This document shows, piece by piece, positions 27,969 to 38,085 of a DNA stretch of 64,000 nt (its first letter is position 1; every line of letters begins with the position of its first letter). A program made the position numbers and the translations under genes. The stretch spans positions 310,001 to 374,000 of the forward strand of contig NZ_SJPP01000002.1 in NCBI RefSeq assembly GCF_007860075.1, in the 5' to 3' direction. The notes beneath the pieces were generated by a model, which did not search any database, was not told where the DNA came from, and worked only from the letters and a program-made list of their open reading frames with translations. Source of the stretch: Symmachiella macrocystis (GTDB lineage Bacteria > Planctomycetota > Planctomycetia > Planctomycetales > Planctomycetaceae).

Positions 27969-29771
27969 ATGATTCGAACCACCAAACCTTACCAATTTCT
28001 CTCTGCGGTCTTGTGTCTCTCGCTACTAGGCATTGCCGTATCCCCAGCAACCGCCGCCGATCCCCCTAGTCCGGCGGCGCCATTGATGCGATTGATCAAA
28101 AGCGGGCGGGTTCCGCAAGAACGGTTGGGGAACCTCATCGAGCTGGTCTGCCAACGGGGTAACGCCGCCGACTTGTCCTACTTGTTTCAGCAAGCCGTTC
28201 TCTCGGACAAATATCCCCGCGACCTACGGATCAAAACGCTGAATTTGCTGACCACCACCGCACACAACCGCAAAATCCTGCCTGCAGGAAATTTGACCGG
28301 CCTGGCGAATCTGATCGTGCCTGAAACTCCCAAGACCACGGATGCCGGACTGCAACTGGCTGCAATTCATCTGGCCGGTGCCTGCCGAGCAAAATCTCTC
28401 GCGAAACCGCTTGAGAATATCGTGCTCGACAGCAAAAGCCCTCTCAAAACTCGCGAAGCGGCCATCAATGCGCTGGTCGCTGTCGATCCCGATTCCGCGA
28501 AACACGCGATTGATCCGTTGATTGCCCCCGGGCAGTCATTGCCGATTCGTTCCATGGGAGTCGCAGCACTGGTGGGATTGGACGCTGAAGCAGCCGCCAG
28601 CGCCGCTGCCGATGTGCTCGCCTCGGCCGATGAAACCCAAGTTCCCGCCACGCTACTCGACGCGTTTTTAAGCCACAAAGGGGGACCGGATCAATTAGCC
28701 GCCGCTATCGCCGGGAAAACTCTCGCCGCCGATGTCGCTAAAGTCGCGTTGCGGCACATGTATTCCGTCGGCCGGACCGATGCTGCTTTGGTTTCGGCAC
28801 TCAGCAGTTCGGCCGGTTTGAGCGCCAACCCCGAAACGTTATCGCCTGAACAAGTCAAAAGGCTAGCAGCTGAGGTGTTGGCGGAAGGCGACACCCAGCG
28901 TGGCGAAGCGGTCTTTCGCCGAGCGGATGTGAGTTGCATGAAGTGCCATTCGGTCAGCAAAGCCGGCGGGCAAGTCGGCCCCGACCTGAGCGCCGTGGGG
29001 AGCAGTTCACCGGTCGAATACCTGATCAATTCAATCATGCAGCCGAATCAGGCGATCAAAGAGGCCTATCTGACCCGCGTGGTCGTCACCGATGCGGGCA
29101 AAGTGCATCAAGGAATCGTCGTCGACCGCAACGATCAACGGCTGATTCTCAAAGACGCAACCAGCCGCCAGATCGAAATCCCTATCACCGACATCGACGA
29201 GGAGTTCGAAGGGGAGTCGCTGATGCCCCAAGGGCTGACTAAGTTCCTCACGCATGCGGAAATCGTCGATTTGGTGCGCTTCCTCGCCGAATTGGGCAAG
29301 GCCGGTCCGCTAGCTGTGCGGAAAACACCCACAATCCAACGGTGGCGCGTCTTGCGGCAATTGCCCGAAAGTATCACTGCGGAAACCTCTGACGCGGATC
29401 TATTGCGCGAGGAGACATTGGCGCTCGGCAAAGACGCCTGGGTTTCGGTCTATGCCAAAGTGGCCGGTGGATTGCCCATAGCCGACGCCAGCAAAGCAGC
29501 CCCCGCTCCCCTGGTGTACTTGCGAGCAGAGGTGGACGTGACGATTGGAGGCGAGGTCGGTTTTGAGATCAACTCTCCACTCCCCATTCAAGCAGCGGTC
29601 GACGACCAGCCATTAAAAGCCGACGGGCGATTCATTATCGAACTTGCGCCGGGACGACACGTCTTGGACCTCTTCATTGATACCTCAACAAGCAGTGAAG
29701 GCGACGTCCAGGCCGAATTGTTTCGCGTCAAAGGCTCCCCCGCGGAATTCGAAGTCGTCGGCGGCCAATAA
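27969..29771 (+). CDS. secreted HEAT-repeat protein with cytochrome c-like heme-binding domain
   Basis: A 600-residue protein from the ATG at 27969. It has a signal peptide (LSAVLCLSLLGIAVSPATAA) and alanine-rich HEAT-like helical repeats at ~40-290. Then comes the planctomycete heme-binding domain with CMKCH near residue 322 and the following PNQAIKEAYL and GLTKFLTHAEIVDLVRFLAE patterns. A C-terminal beta-rich domain follows. It probably carries one covalent heme and works in periplasmic electron transfer or oxidative polymer breakdown; the partner is unknown. Confidence 0.88.
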   Translation: MIRTTKPYQFLSAVLCLSLLGIAVSPATAADPPSPAAPLMRLIKSGRVPQERLGNLIELVCQRGNAADLSYLFQQAVLSDKYPRDLRIKTLNLLTTTAHNRKILPAGNLTGLANLIVPETPKTTDAGLQLAAIHLAGACRAKSLAKPLENIVLDSKSPLKTREAAINALVAVDPDSAKHAIDPLIAPGQSLPIRSMGVAALVGLDAEAAASAAADVLASADETQVPATLLDAFLSHKGGPDQLAAAIAGKTLAADVAKVALRHMYSVGRTDAALVSALSSSAGLSANPETLSPEQVKRLAAEVLAEGDTQRGEAVFRRADVSCMKCHSVSKAGGQVGPDLSAVGSSSPVEYLINSIMQPNQAIKEAYLTRVVVTDAGKVHQGIVVDRNDQRLILKDATSRQIEIPITDIDEEFEGESLMPQGLTKFLTHAEIVDLVRFLAELGKAGPLAVRKTPTIQRWRVLRQLPESITAETSDADLLREETLALGKDAWVSVYAKVAGGLPIADASKAAPAPLVYLRAEVDVTIGGEVGFEINSPLPIQAAVDDQPLKADGRFIIELAPGRHVLDLFIDTSTSSEGDVQAELFRVKGSPAEFEVVGGQ

Positions 29772-30050
29772 AAATCACAGCTTAGCCCGTTTGGCATTAG
29801 CTCTTGAGTCCATCCCGTTGGGGACAATTGCCGGGCAAGTTTCCTCAAAACCGGTCTGGATCGATGCCGTGACTCCTGCTAGAATCCGCCTCCCCACTCT
29901 CAGTGGATTCCCCTCAAGTCATTTCTGCCAATTGATATACGATTAATTTGCCTTGTCGAGGCATCGGTCACATCGAGGAATTCCTCACGCAGTGACTGAG
30001 ATTTCGAACCATAGAATTCCCGCGGGCCGCAGGGAAGGATCCCCAGACTC

Positions 30051-31139
30051 ATGCATCGGATAGCGACAAAGCTGCTCACGGCGACAATAGCGCTCGTGTT
30101 TTTTGCCAGCGGGGCACTCTCTGTGCACGCCCAACAAACCACGACGCCGCCGCGACGCAGTCCCTCGACTCAGCCGCGCGGGACAACAAAACGACCGGCA
30201 ACGCGCCGACCGGCCACCCGAAAACCGACGAGCAAGGTCCAGCAAGCAGCCGCAAAAGGCCGCGTCGCCCGCCCGCGCAAAAACGCAGTCATGAAGGCGC
30301 AAAAACTGCCGCCTGCGATGCTGAAATTCCTCAAGGACTGGGAACTGAACACTGCCAACCACGATCGATTGACGGCGAAAATTGAGAAATATATTTATGA
30401 CCATACATTCTTCACCGAAAAACGCGGGTCCGGTGAAATCAAATATGAAAAGCCTGGCAAGGCCCTGCTCAGACTGACGCCCCAGAAAACTAAAGGCCTG
30501 AAGTCTCGAAAAATTAGAACCGACGGGGAACCATACACGCTATCGGGCATAATGCCAGAACGCTGGGTCTCAACGGGTAAAGAAATCATTCAAATTGACG
30601 ATGAAGAAAAAAAATATACGGTCATGTTGATTCCGCCTGACATGCAAGGCGAGCGTCTGAATGAAGGCCCAATCCCCTTTCTCTTTGGCATGAAAGCTGA
30701 AGAGGCACAAAGACGTTATCATTTTTTTCAACGAAAACAGCACCCAAAATATCCGAACTCATTCTCGTTTCGCGCTGTCCCTCAGCGGCAAGTCGACCTT
30801 CAGGAATACAAGTACGCTGATGTGATTTTGGACACTGAAAATTACGTCCCCATTGCGATTCAATTGACATCCCCTACGAAGAATGCAGTCACCGTTTACC
30901 TCTTTAAACCCGAAACGACCAAAGTGAATCCCAAAAAGAGTTTTTTCGATCGCGGACCGTTCATCGATCCCGATGTCAAAGGGTACAAATTGGTGGGCAA
31001 CCCCGGCGTCCAGGCTGCTCCTGGCGGCGGACGACCGGCCGCCAACATGCAACCCGGAGATGCCCGCCCGCAAGACAACGAGCCACAACCAGCAGGCCGC
31101 ATTAAAATTTCCGGCGACAAGAATCCCGCTCGCAAGTAG
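30051..31139 (+). CDS. TIGR03009-type secreted planctomycete protein
   Basis: A 362-residue protein with a signal peptide (ATIALVFFASGALSVHAQQ). A P/R/T/K-rich low-complexity stretch follows to residue ~85. The conserved domain then starts at LPPAMLKFLKDWE, with FLFGMKAEEAQRRYHFF and DRGPFIDPDVKGYKLVGNPG. The pattern matches the planctomycete TIGR03009 family of unknown function, related in fold to LolA-like lipoprotein carriers. It is the last chromosomal gene before tRNA-Pro. Confidence 0.85.
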   Translation: MHRIATKLLTATIALVFFASGALSVHAQQTTTPPRRSPSTQPRGTTKRPATRRPATRKPTSKVQQAAAKGRVARPRKNAVMKAQKLPPAMLKFLKDWELNTANHDRLTAKIEKYIYDHTFFTEKRGSGEIKYEKPGKALLRLTPQKTKGLKSRKIRTDGEPYTLSGIMPERWVSTGKEIIQIDDEEKKYTVMLIPPDMQGERLNEGPIPFLFGMKAEEAQRRYHFFQRKQHPKYPNSFSFRAVPQRQVDLQEYKYADVILDTENYVPIAIQLTSPTKNAVTVYLFKPETTKVNPKKSFFDRGPFIDPDVKGYKLVGNPGVQAAPGGGRPAANMQPGDARPQDNEPQPAGRIKISGDKNPARK

Positions 31140-31291
31140 TGAATCCGAGATTCGCGGGAGCGGAAAATCTGGCGACGGGTAAAATCCGCGACGAAGACTT
31201 GCAAAAAGTCCGTGAAACCAATATCAACGTTTTTGTAAGACTGGTTGTTTCCAACAGTGTCGTCAGAGCTGTTGACGGGAACTTCCAAACA

Positions 31292-32850
<1,559 letters not shown>

Positions 32851-32862
32851 TGAATCATCCCT

Positions 32863-32904
32863 GAACGAAAAAAACCTCACCAATCGGTGAGGTCATTTTC
32901 GTTC
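32863..32904 (-). terminator. terminator hairpin 12 nt before the recombinase A start
   Basis: ACCTCACC and GGTGAGGT pair perfectly across AATC (32874-32893), flanked by a second perfect pairing of GAACGAAAA with TTTTCGTTC (32863-32871, 32896-32904). On the minus strand the inner stem is followed by seven T. It ends only about a dozen bases before the start codon at 32850, so it may work as an attenuator of recombinase A as well as a terminator of recombinase B. Confidence 0.75.
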
Positions 32905-32985
32905 AGAAGCTGCGCTCCGCAACCACCAACAATCATTTGGGAACAAATAGTTCTAACGGTACTCCGTTCCTCCAGACCCGAAGAG

Positions 32986-34455
32986 CTACCGATCGGCCAG
33001 TAAGAGTTCAAACGGTGTCTCGTCGCATAGGGCAAGAGTCTGGGAGTCTAATTTGAATCGTTCAAATACTGACTCCAAGACTCGACGTTTGAACTGATAC
33101 GTGGCAGTCGGCCAACGGTCGATGATGATTCGGAATACACGACCAGCATCTTTGCTGAGTTCTTTTGCTGCTGTGATCTGTGTTCTCTGTTCGTCCAACT
33201 GCGATTGAAGGATATCAATTTGTTGGTCGATCTCAGTTCGTTTCAACTCATACCTTTCGTCATCAATCTTACCGTCGATCCACTTATTACAGAGAGACTC
33301 CGATCGCTGCTCGCAGTTTGCGAGTTGCCTTTTCAGTTCTTTCTCTCGCACATGGTTTCGCTGAATGCTGACTCCTAGTTTTGACTCCAGCAGACTCGAC
33401 ATCCAATCGCCCATGACAGAAAAACGATCGTCGAGTCGCTCCAAAAACGCAAGTATTTGCGTATCAAGTATCTTCTCCGTGAGTCGTATTCTTGGATGTT
33501 GGCCACGACTGTAGCGTGAACAACGATAATAAGAATACGTCTTCATTCCCGTGCTCGTCTCCTTGGTCTTTGGCTCGCCTGTGATGGGGCGACCACAGTG
33601 ACCACATCGGATCAGTTCACTGGCATAAACCATCTGATGAGAGCGATACGTCTTGTTACCGAGCAAAGCCTGAGCGGTGTCAAACATGGCCTGAGTGACC
33701 AACGGACCATGTGTACCGGGATGCCAATCATCTCTGAACCGAATCTTCCCGAGGTATGATTCATCGTGCAGGATGCCATAGACCTTGCTCTCACTGAATC
33801 GAGGGTGTGACGGTGAATAGAAATGTCCCTCGTCGAACAATTGATCGACAATTTTTTCAACACCCACTGCGTGTTGCGTGAACAGTTCGAAGATCCGTTG
33901 CACATTCATCGCAGCAGACTCGTCCGTCTCGATCAGTCCTCGCTTGTTTTTCCGAACATTCTTGTAGCCATAAGGCGCTCGGCTCGGAAACAGTCCTTCC
34001 TCAACTCGTTTTGCAAGTCCGTCTCGAACATCAAGCGACTGTTGCTCTGTTTGAAAACTTGCCATCGTGGCAAGTGACCGTCGAAACATTCTGCCAGACG
34101 GCGAATTGTCACTTGGCTGCGTTACTGATTCGAACGGCACCCCATGTTCGGATTCCAGTCTTTCTAACTCGACATAATCGAACAGATTTCGTGCAGCACG
34201 ATCGATCTTATAGAACAGAACTCCGTCCAGACCAGCGGCGTGCTGTTTGACGTACTTGATGAATTTGCGAAATGTCGTTCGTTCATCGTGTCGGGAAGCG
34301 GTCTCAGCGACTCGAAACAATTTGACAAGAACACCACCTCTCCGTTCCGCATGATTCCGCAAACCATCTTCCTGAACACTCAACGAAAAGCCTTCTCGCT
34401 CTTGCTCCCGGCTGCTGACTCGAACGAATCCGACGTATCTATTCTCCTTTTTCAT
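32986..34455 (-). CDS. large serine recombinase B (tandem relative)
   Basis: A 489-residue protein from the ATG at 34455 (TTTTCATC context); the extension to 34563 runs over the preceding small gene. Same layout as recombinase A: catalytic serine in VRVSSREQEREG, recombinase domain (SRAPYGYKNVRKNKRG), zinc ribbon CGHCGRPITGE, then a coiled coil. The two share most motifs and are probably an old duplication. Paired large serine recombinases that need each other are known from CcrA/CcrB of SCCmec; whether these cooperate is unknown. Confidence 0.92.
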   Translation of the reverse strand: MKKENRYVGFVRVSSREQEREGFSLSVQEDGLRNHAERRGGVLVKLFRVAETASRHDERTTFRKFIKYVKQHAAGLDGVLFYKIDRAARNLFDYVELERLESEHGVPFESVTQPSDNSPSGRMFRRSLATMASFQTEQQSLDVRDGLAKRVEEGLFPSRAPYGYKNVRKNKRGLIETDESAAMNVQRIFELFTQHAVGVEKIVDQLFDEGHFYSPSHPRFSESKVYGILHDESYLGKIRFRDDWHPGTHGPLVTQAMFDTAQALLGNKTYRSHQMVYASELIRCGHCGRPITGEPKTKETSTGMKTYSYYRCSRYSRGQHPRIRLTEKILDTQILAFLERLDDRFSVMGDWMSSLLESKLGVSIQRNHVREKELKRQLANCEQRSESLCNKWIDGKIDDERYELKRTEIDQQIDILQSQLDEQRTQITAAKELSKDAGRVFRIIIDRWPTATYQFKRRVLESVFERFKLDSQTLALCDETPFELLLADR

Positions 34456-34651
34456 CGTCCGCACTCTCTTCTCCCAAACAATCAAGCCCAGCAGTATTGA
34501 ACAGGTTGGAAAGTCTGACAATGAGACTTCGAGCCTGCTCCGGTGATAGTGAAAGGCCAGCATGGCGCTGACATTGAGTGATGGCTGATTCGACTACGTC
34601 GTCGTGTGGCCACTCTTCTGCTGGTATTGATTGCTGTGTTTCTTTGACCAT
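34439..34651 (-). CDS. small protein overlapping recombinase B
   Basis: A 70-residue acidic protein with a GAGGGA ribosome site. It has a helical core (VVESAITQCQRHAGLSLSPEQ, then ARSLIVRLSNLFNTAGL in the next helix). Its end overlaps the recombinase B start by 17 bp, which implies translational coupling. No family recognised. A helper or directionality factor for the recombinases is a possible role, based only on position. Confidence 0.65.
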   Translation of the reverse strand: MVKETQQSIPAEEWPHDDVVESAITQCQRHAGLSLSPEQARSLIVRLSNLFNTAGLDCLGEESADDEKGE

Positions 34652-35034
34652 GTTTCCCTCGACCTCTCATGCGAAATCGTAGGGATGGATCGTGTGATGC
34701 GAATTGATGAACTCGTTGATGCGTATTGCGCCGTATCGAACCCTGCCACAGCAATGTGTCATTCACCCGGTGCAATTTTTGGCGATTCGCCCTTTGAATC
34801 GATCTGCAACAGTACCTGCACGTAGAGAATTCAGGCGATGCGTTTTTTTTGCAACGAAAGATGCGCAGACGTTTCGCTGCTCACTCAGACAGGACTACAA
34901 CAAAGGGTGTGCTTAGTCCCTTCGCTGGTTGTCGTCCGGCCCGAATGACAAATATTTTGTTGCGCAATTGTTGCTATTCAAACTTTGCAACAAGACTTGC
35001 ACGCCCGTCTTGTTGGTCAGGGTCCGCCCGGGTG
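34652..35034. other. gap between resolvase and recombinase unit
   Basis: 383 bp without a convincing gene. AT-rich patches occur near 34840-34860 and 34950-34990. A further copy of ACACCCG lies at 35029-35035, over the resolvase stop codon, and GCACACCC at 34905-34912 is close to it. The promoter for the leftward recombinase unit should be here. The region could also hold a resolution site for the resolvase, but no clear paired dyads were found. Confidence 0.4.
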
Positions 35035-35643
35035 TCACGATGAGATCGGAACCAGTTCCCGAAGAACACGGTAAACGGTCGGTCTCGACAACGACGTGAC
35101 TCGTGCGATATGGGAGACCGTCTTGCCAGCGGCCTTCATATCATGAATGGCGCTGACCTGATCATCAGTGACTTTCCACCGCCACCCTTTGTCACTTCCG
35201 CCCCAAGTCTTGCCCTTGTTGCGAGCGACAGACTGGCCACAACGTATGCGATCGGCCCTGACTTCGTTCTCGTACTCAGCAACCGATGCCAAGATCCGTG
35301 CGTGCAATCTTCCAGCAGGTGAATCCAAGCTGAAGCCGTCTTTGATACTGACGAGATCCGCCTTTCGTTCGCAGAGTTCATCGAAGAGATTACAAAGCCC
35401 CTTCGTGGTTCTTCCAAGTCGATCGAGACGCCAGACGACGATGCGATCCAGCTTGCCAGTTCGGAGAGCATCAAGCATCTTGTCCATTCCCGGACGGCTC
35501 ATCGTCTTGCCGGTAAACTTGTCCTTGAACCAGATGACATCATCATCATGGGATTCGACCCATCGTTCGAGGTCGGGCAATTGCGATTGATGATCCTGCT
35601 GTTTACTGGATACACGGACGTAGATTGCAGTGGCCTGCGGCAT
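35035..35643 (-). CDS. serine resolvase/invertase family recombinase
   Basis: A 202-residue protein from the ATG at 35643, which follows AGGAGAGAACT; the in-frame ATG at 35661 is less likely. It has the resolvase domain with catalytic serine in YVRVSSKQQDHQ, then VWRLDRLGRTTKG. The C-terminal helix-turn-helix is TVSHIARVTSLSRPTVYRVL. It would resolve dimers or invert a segment of the element. The stop codon forms part of an ACACCCG copy. It carries a second copy 37 nt before its start. Confidence 0.93.
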   Translation of the reverse strand: MPQATAIYVRVSSKQQDHQSQLPDLERWVESHDDDVIWFKDKFTGKTMSRPGMDKMLDALRTGKLDRIVVWRLDRLGRTTKGLCNLFDELCERKADLVSIKDGFSLDSPAGRLHARILASVAEYENEVRADRIRCGQSVARNKGKTWGGSDKGWRWKVTDDQVSAIHDMKAAGKTVSHIARVTSLSRPTVYRVLRELVPISS

Positions 35644-35680
35644 AGTTCTCTCCTGCTTCATGGTGGCAACAAACCATCTG

Positions 35681-35687
35681 CGGGTGT
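35681..35687 (-). promoter_or_regulatory. ACACCCG leader motif, resolvase gene
   Basis: Minus-strand ACACCCG ends 37 nt before the ATG at 35643. It is one of nine copies placed 33-46 nt before start codons of backbone genes of this element. Confidence 0.6.
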
Positions 35688-35873
35688 CGCCATTTGTAAA
35701 TTGTCATTTATGCTTGACCCTTTACACCGGATCGAATCTGGGACCAGTCATTTCCCCAATGTTCTGACGGCTTCAAAAGCCGAATCGTGGGAGGCACTGA
35801 CACTTTACACTTTCGAAGTAGTGAGAAGCCGGAAGTATCATCCCTGACACTCCCGGCGACCAACCACCACCAG

Positions 35874-36119
35874 TCAGTCCGCAGACCAGCCAAAGTAGAA
35901 ACGTGGCGATCCCTGAAACATCAGCGATCCCTTTTGGCCGTCACTCTTCCGAGCGACAATCACATACGGAGCCATGAATCCCAGCACAACAAATTTCTGC
36001 TGAAGTCCGCTCGTGTCCCAGACCTCGCCATGCTTGGCTCCCAGAACTTCACGGCCATTGGGGTCGGAATTGATCTCTTTGACTTGCTCTCGTCGGATCG
36101 TTTCAGTTGGGTCGTGCAT
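35874..36119 (-). CDS. conserved small hypothetical protein of mobile elements
   Basis: An 81-residue protein from the ATG at 36119, which follows GGAGACAACG; an earlier in-frame start at 36173 lies before the leader motif and is unlikely. The pattern HDPTETIRREQVKEINSD, then HGEVWDTSGLQQKFVVLGFM and SLMFQGSPRFYF is one I associate with a widespread family of short proteins in plasmids and integrative elements. Its function is not known. The leader has an ACACCCG copy. Confidence 0.75.
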   Translation of the reverse strand: MHDPTETIRREQVKEINSDPNGREVLGAKHGEVWDTSGLQQKFVVLGFMAPYVIVARKSDGQKGSLMFQGSPRFYFGWSAD

Positions 36120-36163
36120 CGTTGTCTCCGGTGGAAGGTGAATTGGTCTCAACATCTCGGCTA

Positions 36164-36170
36164 CGGGTGT
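36164..36170 (-). promoter_or_regulatory. ACACCCG leader motif, gene at 35874-36119
   Basis: It lies 44 nt before the ATG at 36119 and 3 bp beyond the stop of the upstream gene. Confidence 0.6.
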
Positions 36171-36173
36171 CAT

Positions 36174-36593
36174 TCAGGAAGCACAGTGAGACCGCTTTCG
36201 TTGTCGTTTCTCCTTCTGGCGTGTGTGATGCTGGTGGACCTGTTTACGCCACTCTGCATTGCCGCCGTGCTGCTCGATCGAAACCAAATCGAGGTATTTG
36301 AGGGGACAGGAATAGTAGAAGGGACTGCACGCTTCGCTCATGTCCTTGTATCCCCACTCGCCCGAGTGACACCGGATCAGATCGCAGGTGATCCAACGCC
36401 GAGTCGGTTGTTTGCCTTGTGAATGTGTTTGTTCCCAGACAGCCCACAGAACGCCACTGAATCTGCCACCACGAAAGCAGTGTGCAAGACACGTTGTCTT
36501 TACGGTCATGCCAGCCGATTCTCTTTCCCATGCTTGTGTTCGGTCTTCAATCAGACTTTTGCGTGATGCTCCAAAGGGATATGTCCAACCCAT
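36174..36593 (-). CDS. conserved hypothetical protein (MGWTYP family)
   Basis: A 139-residue protein from the ATG at 36593 (GGAG ribosome site); the TTG at 36605 is a weaker alternative. It starts MGWTYPFGASRKSLIEDRT, followed by TVKTTCLAHCFRGGRFSGVL and WAVWEQ. Similar short proteins are common on plasmids and integrative elements. The late part has two cysteines (ACSPFYYSCPLKYLDL) and the tail is strongly basic. Function unknown. A terminator hairpin lies 13 bp before the start, and an ACACCCG copy before that. Confidence 0.75.
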   Translation of the reverse strand: MGWTYPFGASRKSLIEDRTQAWERESAGMTVKTTCLAHCFRGGRFSGVLWAVWEQTHSQGKQPTRRWITCDLIRCHSGEWGYKDMSEACSPFYYSCPLKYLDLVSIEQHGGNAEWRKQVHQHHTRQKEKRQRKRSHCAS

Positions 36594-36606
36594 GTGTGTC
36601 TCCAAT

Positions 36607-36638
36607 AAAAAAGGCCAGTGAGTGTTCTCACTGGCCTT
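36607..36638 (-). terminator. terminator hairpin between leader motif and start codon
   Basis: AAGGCCAGTGAG (36611-36622) pairs perfectly with CTCACTGGCCTT (36627-36638) across TGTT; six T follow on the minus strand. It can end the transcript of the small acidic gene at 36661-36786. Only 13 bp separate it from the next start codon, leaving no room for another promoter, so the next gene must rely on read-through. Confidence 0.85.
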
Positions 36639-36639
36639 G

Positions 36640-36646
36640 CGGGTGT
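36640..36646 (-). promoter_or_regulatory. ACACCCG leader motif, gene at 36174-36593
   Basis: It lies 46 nt before the ATG at 36593, directly before the terminator hairpin. Confidence 0.6.
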
Positions 36647-36660
36647 TGAAACGGAATGAT

Positions 36661-36786
36661 CTACAGCGTGAATGTGGCTTCGATCAAATCGAGTGCAGCG
36701 TCTGTCGGCTCTTCGTTCAGATCGAAGAGGAGATCGTCGAAGAGTTCGCAGTCATCGAACTCATTGAATGAGAAGTCGTCGTCCAT
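36661..36786 (-). CDS. very small acidic protein
   Basis: 41 residues from the ATG at 36786, which follows TGGAGCAGCACG. The sequence is dominated by D, E, F and L (FSFNEFDDCELFDDLLFDL). A longer frame to 36942 exists but overlaps the divergent gene. Small acidic proteins in mobile elements are often DNA mimics such as antirestriction factors; that is only a suggestion. Support comes from the ribosome site, the leader motif and the terminator right behind it. Confidence 0.5.
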   Translation of the reverse strand: MDDDFSFNEFDDCELFDDLLFDLNEEPTDAALDLIEATFTL

Positions 36787-36830
36787 CGTGCTGCTCCAGA
36801 ACCCGAGTAGGTGATTGTCTGGCTCAACAG

Positions 36831-36837
36831 CGGGTGT
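36831..36837 (-). promoter_or_regulatory. ACACCCG leader motif, small acidic gene
   Basis: It lies 44 nt before the ATG at 36786, in the divergent gap shared with the plus-strand gene at 36909. Confidence 0.6.
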
Positions 36838-36908
36838 GACAAACTTCACACTCCGAGACCTCTCCGCTATGTTTCCCTCCTCACTACCTCTCCTGAAAGG
36901 AATCAACG

Positions 36909-37103
36909 ATGAAACTGTCCGACTTTTACAACGATGTTTCACGCCGAGTAGACACCAGCAAAACTTCGATTACCGTCGCCGAAACCAAGCGTGTTCTCTC
37001 AGAGGCATTCCTCGTACTTGCCAAGATGGACGCAGCCGATTTTGCAGACACGATCAGCAAGGGTGTTGCTCAGGCAAAGAAGAAGAAGCTGAAAAAGAAG
37101 TAG
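36909..37103 (+). CDS. small basic conserved protein
   Basis: A 64-residue protein with an AAAGGAA ribosome site. Its N-terminal part is MKLSDFYNDVSRRVDTSKTS, and the middle VAETKRVLSEAFLVLAKMD is amphipathic. It ends in a run of lysines (AKKKKLKKK), which suggests DNA or RNA contact. It is divergent from the acidic gene. Similar short proteins occur in planctomycete elements, in my memory, but the function is unknown. Confidence 0.65.
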   Translation: MKLSDFYNDVSRRVDTSKTSITVAETKRVLSEAFLVLAKMDAADFADTISKGVAQAKKKKLKKK

Positions 37104-37118
37104 GCAGATTCAATCCTG

Positions 37119-37412
37119 TCAGTATTCATCCGCAAGCAGGACTGTGGTCACGGAACGATCAGCTTCGGTGATCACGTAAAGCTTGGTGTAGTTCTTCGTG
37201 AAGTAGACGCTCAGCAGACGGCTGCCGTCCGTGAGAGCATCGTCGTTGGCCTGTGCGTCTTCTTCGCAAACATCGCCCCATTCGCCGCCATGATGTCGGC
37301 GGACAAAAGAGCCAAGGTCTTCGCCTGTTTCGGCGACGGCGTCGATTGCTCCCGGCGTGGCGGCACATTGACCGAGAGGAAATCGTGGCTGGTTGTTTTT
37401 CAGGATTGGCAC
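37119..37412 (-). CDS. conserved small hypothetical protein (mobile-element family)
   Basis: About 97 residues from a GTG at 37412, where the family usually starts (xPILKNNQPRFPLGQ). The rest fits as well: AATPGAIDAVAETGEDLGSF, then RHHGGEWGDVCEEDAQANDD and VITEADRSVTTVLLADEY. The frame runs on to 37601 upstream but without similarity. The family is widespread on plasmids and integrative elements and has no known role. An ACACCCG copy lies 35 nt upstream. Confidence 0.78.
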   Translation of the reverse strand: MPILKNNQPRFPLGQCAATPGAIDAVAETGEDLGSFVRRHHGGEWGDVCEEDAQANDDALTDGSRLLSVYFTKNYTKLYVITEADRSVTTVLLADEY

Positions 37413-37447
37413 TCCGCTGAATGTATTCGAATTCGACACGTTGAATG

Positions 37448-37454
37448 CGGGTGT
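37448..37454 (-). promoter_or_regulatory. ACACCCG leader motif, gene at 37119-37412
   Basis: It lies 35 nt before the GTG at 37412. Confidence 0.55.
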
Positions 37455-37500
37455 TGGTTGATTGCCAATCCGTTTGACTGGATGCGGGATACATACTGCT

Positions 37501-38064
37501 ATGGACGCTACTTTTATGACGAAATCAAATTGTCTCACCGGCGCAATCTTGGAAGGCGGCAGCTTCAGTGATGACTTCGCTGACGTACTGACAGATCCCA
37601 TCGACGACAGGATCGTTGAGGGACTGAAGTCCGGCTACACAGGTGCTTTGTTCAATGCCTGCGTTGCCGTCAAAAACTGCACGGATTCTGCGGGAATCAT
37701 GTCGTTGCTGATATCAGTGAATCGCAACCTGATGCAGGTGGACGAGTGGCAGGTGGTTGAGGAAACGGAAGTCGATCTGGAGACTTCACTCCAATTGATT
37801 CAGATGGAGTTGCTGGAAAGTGCCTGCTTCTTTGGTGTTGAGGCGACACCGATGCTCACAAGGGCGCTGGCCTGTTCAGGAGACGCCTTGCACTTCGCTG
37901 TTCTAAACGGGATTCAATCATGTCGTGAATCTGCATTCGTACCGATGCTCCAGCAATACCGTGACGAACTGCGCCAACGAGCGATCAACGAAGACTCGAA
38001 GCCCGAACTGTTTGACGCAGTGAACAAAGCGATTGCAGCCTGTGAAGCCAGCCAACTTGTTTAG
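37501..38064 (+). CDS. hypothetical protein
   Basis: A 187-residue acidic, helical protein from the ATG at 37501 (another ATG at 37516). Features are VDEWQVVEETEVDLETSLQL and a C-terminal VNKAIAACEASQLV. No family recognised. It is one of only two plus-strand genes in this backbone block and has no leader motif. It ends 21 bp before the end of the convergent gene at 38086. Confidence 0.6.
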   Translation: MDATFMTKSNCLTGAILEGGSFSDDFADVLTDPIDDRIVEGLKSGYTGALFNACVAVKNCTDSAGIMSLLISVNRNLMQVDEWQVVEETEVDLETSLQLIQMELLESACFFGVEATPMLTRALACSGDALHFAVLNGIQSCRESAFVPMLQQYRDELRQRAINEDSKPELFDAVNKAIAACEASQLV

Positions 38065-38085
38065 CTCGACGTTCAACTGCGGTGT

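Noticed and set aside
35708-35893. 61-codon minus-strand frame
   Set aside because: It overlaps the end of the conserved gene at 35874 and has no ribosome site or family.
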